A stretch of DNA of 5,574 nt, taken from positions 1 to 5,574 of the forward strand of contig JANTFQ010000170.1 of assembly GCA_024763405.1 (NCBI GenBank). The letters are read 5' to 3'. Both the position numbers and the translations under genes were made by a program. Source of the stretch: Calditrichaceae bacterium (lineage in GTDB: Bacteria > Calditrichota > Calditrichia > Calditrichales > Calditrichaceae). Below the pieces are notes generated by a model, which was not told the DNA's origin, ran no database searches, and saw only the letters and a list, made by a program, of their open reading frames with translations. Below, piece after piece: positions 5,546 to 5,574 of the stretch (the first letter of the stretch is position 1; each line of letters begins with the position of its first letter).

Positions 5546-5574
5546 TAAGATTTCTCGTTTATTTCTTCGAAATT
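5546..5574 (+). repeat. Putative dispersed repeat, AGATTTCTCG...TTCGAAAT type (partial)
   Basis: TAAGATTTCTCG followed after nine bases by TTCGAAAT matches, from memory, a widespread intergenic repeat whose other-strand form reads ATTTCGA...CGAGAAATCTTA. The arms ATTTC (5550-5554) and GAAAT (5569-5573) are inverted repeats. The unit runs into the window edge, so its full length is not visible, and only one copy is present. Confidence 0.4.

Larger units (their letters stand above)
5447..5574. other. Intergenic tail after the operon
   Basis: These 128 bases carry no supported gene and no clear intrinsic terminator. They contain a 12-codon mini-frame, the 8-base palindrome GGTATACC (5486-5493), a C-rich/G-rich hairpin unit, and an AGATTTCTCG...TTCGAAAT unit cut by the window end. 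The character is that of a repeat-laden gap at an operon boundary. Confidence 0.6.

Noticed and set aside
5545..5574. C-terminal end of a gene on the - strand entering from the right edge
   Set aside because: The nine codons before a TAG at 5547-5545 are too few to judge, and the same bases are better explained by the repeat-like unit.

Overview
The window holds the 3' end of one gene, four complete genes, and about 130 bases of intergenic DNA. Every gene is on the + strand. The first two reading frames overlap by one base (TAATG at 142-146), and the later genes are 15, 15 and 11 bases apart. No promoter-like or terminator-like gap separates them, so they read as one transcription unit that begins upstream of the window and ends at 5446. 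The genes suggest a Gram-negative, double-membraned bacterium. The best evidence is an outer-membrane-type lipoprotein of the DUF4292 (LolB-like) family behind a TPR protein, together with a YfhO-family protein whose N-terminal loop I recall from Bacteroidota/Calditrichota/KSB1-type (FCB superphylum) genomes. GC content is moderate and Shine-Dalgarno sites are present before three of the four starts. The phylum is an inference from protein style; there is no marker gene here.

Layout: 1-144, last TPR unit of a truncated TPR protein. 144-923, DUF4292 lipoprotein. 939-1862, GT2 glycosyltransferase of the GtrB/CsbB/DPM type with two C-terminal membrane helices. 1878-2897, a second, different GT2 glycosyltransferase with a membrane-bound C-terminus. 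2909-5446, 845-residue polytopic YfhO-family protein (GT-C-like). 5447-5574, non-coding tail with a 12-codon mini-frame directly behind the yfhO-like stop and two sequences that look like dispersed intergenic repeats.

How the genes may work together: in Bacillus subtilis, CsbB (a GtrB-like enzyme) and YfhO form a pair in which CsbB loads a sugar onto undecaprenyl phosphate and YfhO moves it to lipoteichoic acid outside the membrane. Here a GtrB/CsbB-like gene and a YfhO-like gene lie in one operon with a second GT2 between them. The simplest reading is a lipid-linked-sugar route that glycosylates an envelope acceptor. A diderm has no lipoteichoic acid, so the acceptor is unknown, and no flippase gene is visible. 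Whether the upstream TPR protein and lipoprotein belong to the same process, or only share the transcript, cannot be told from the sequence.
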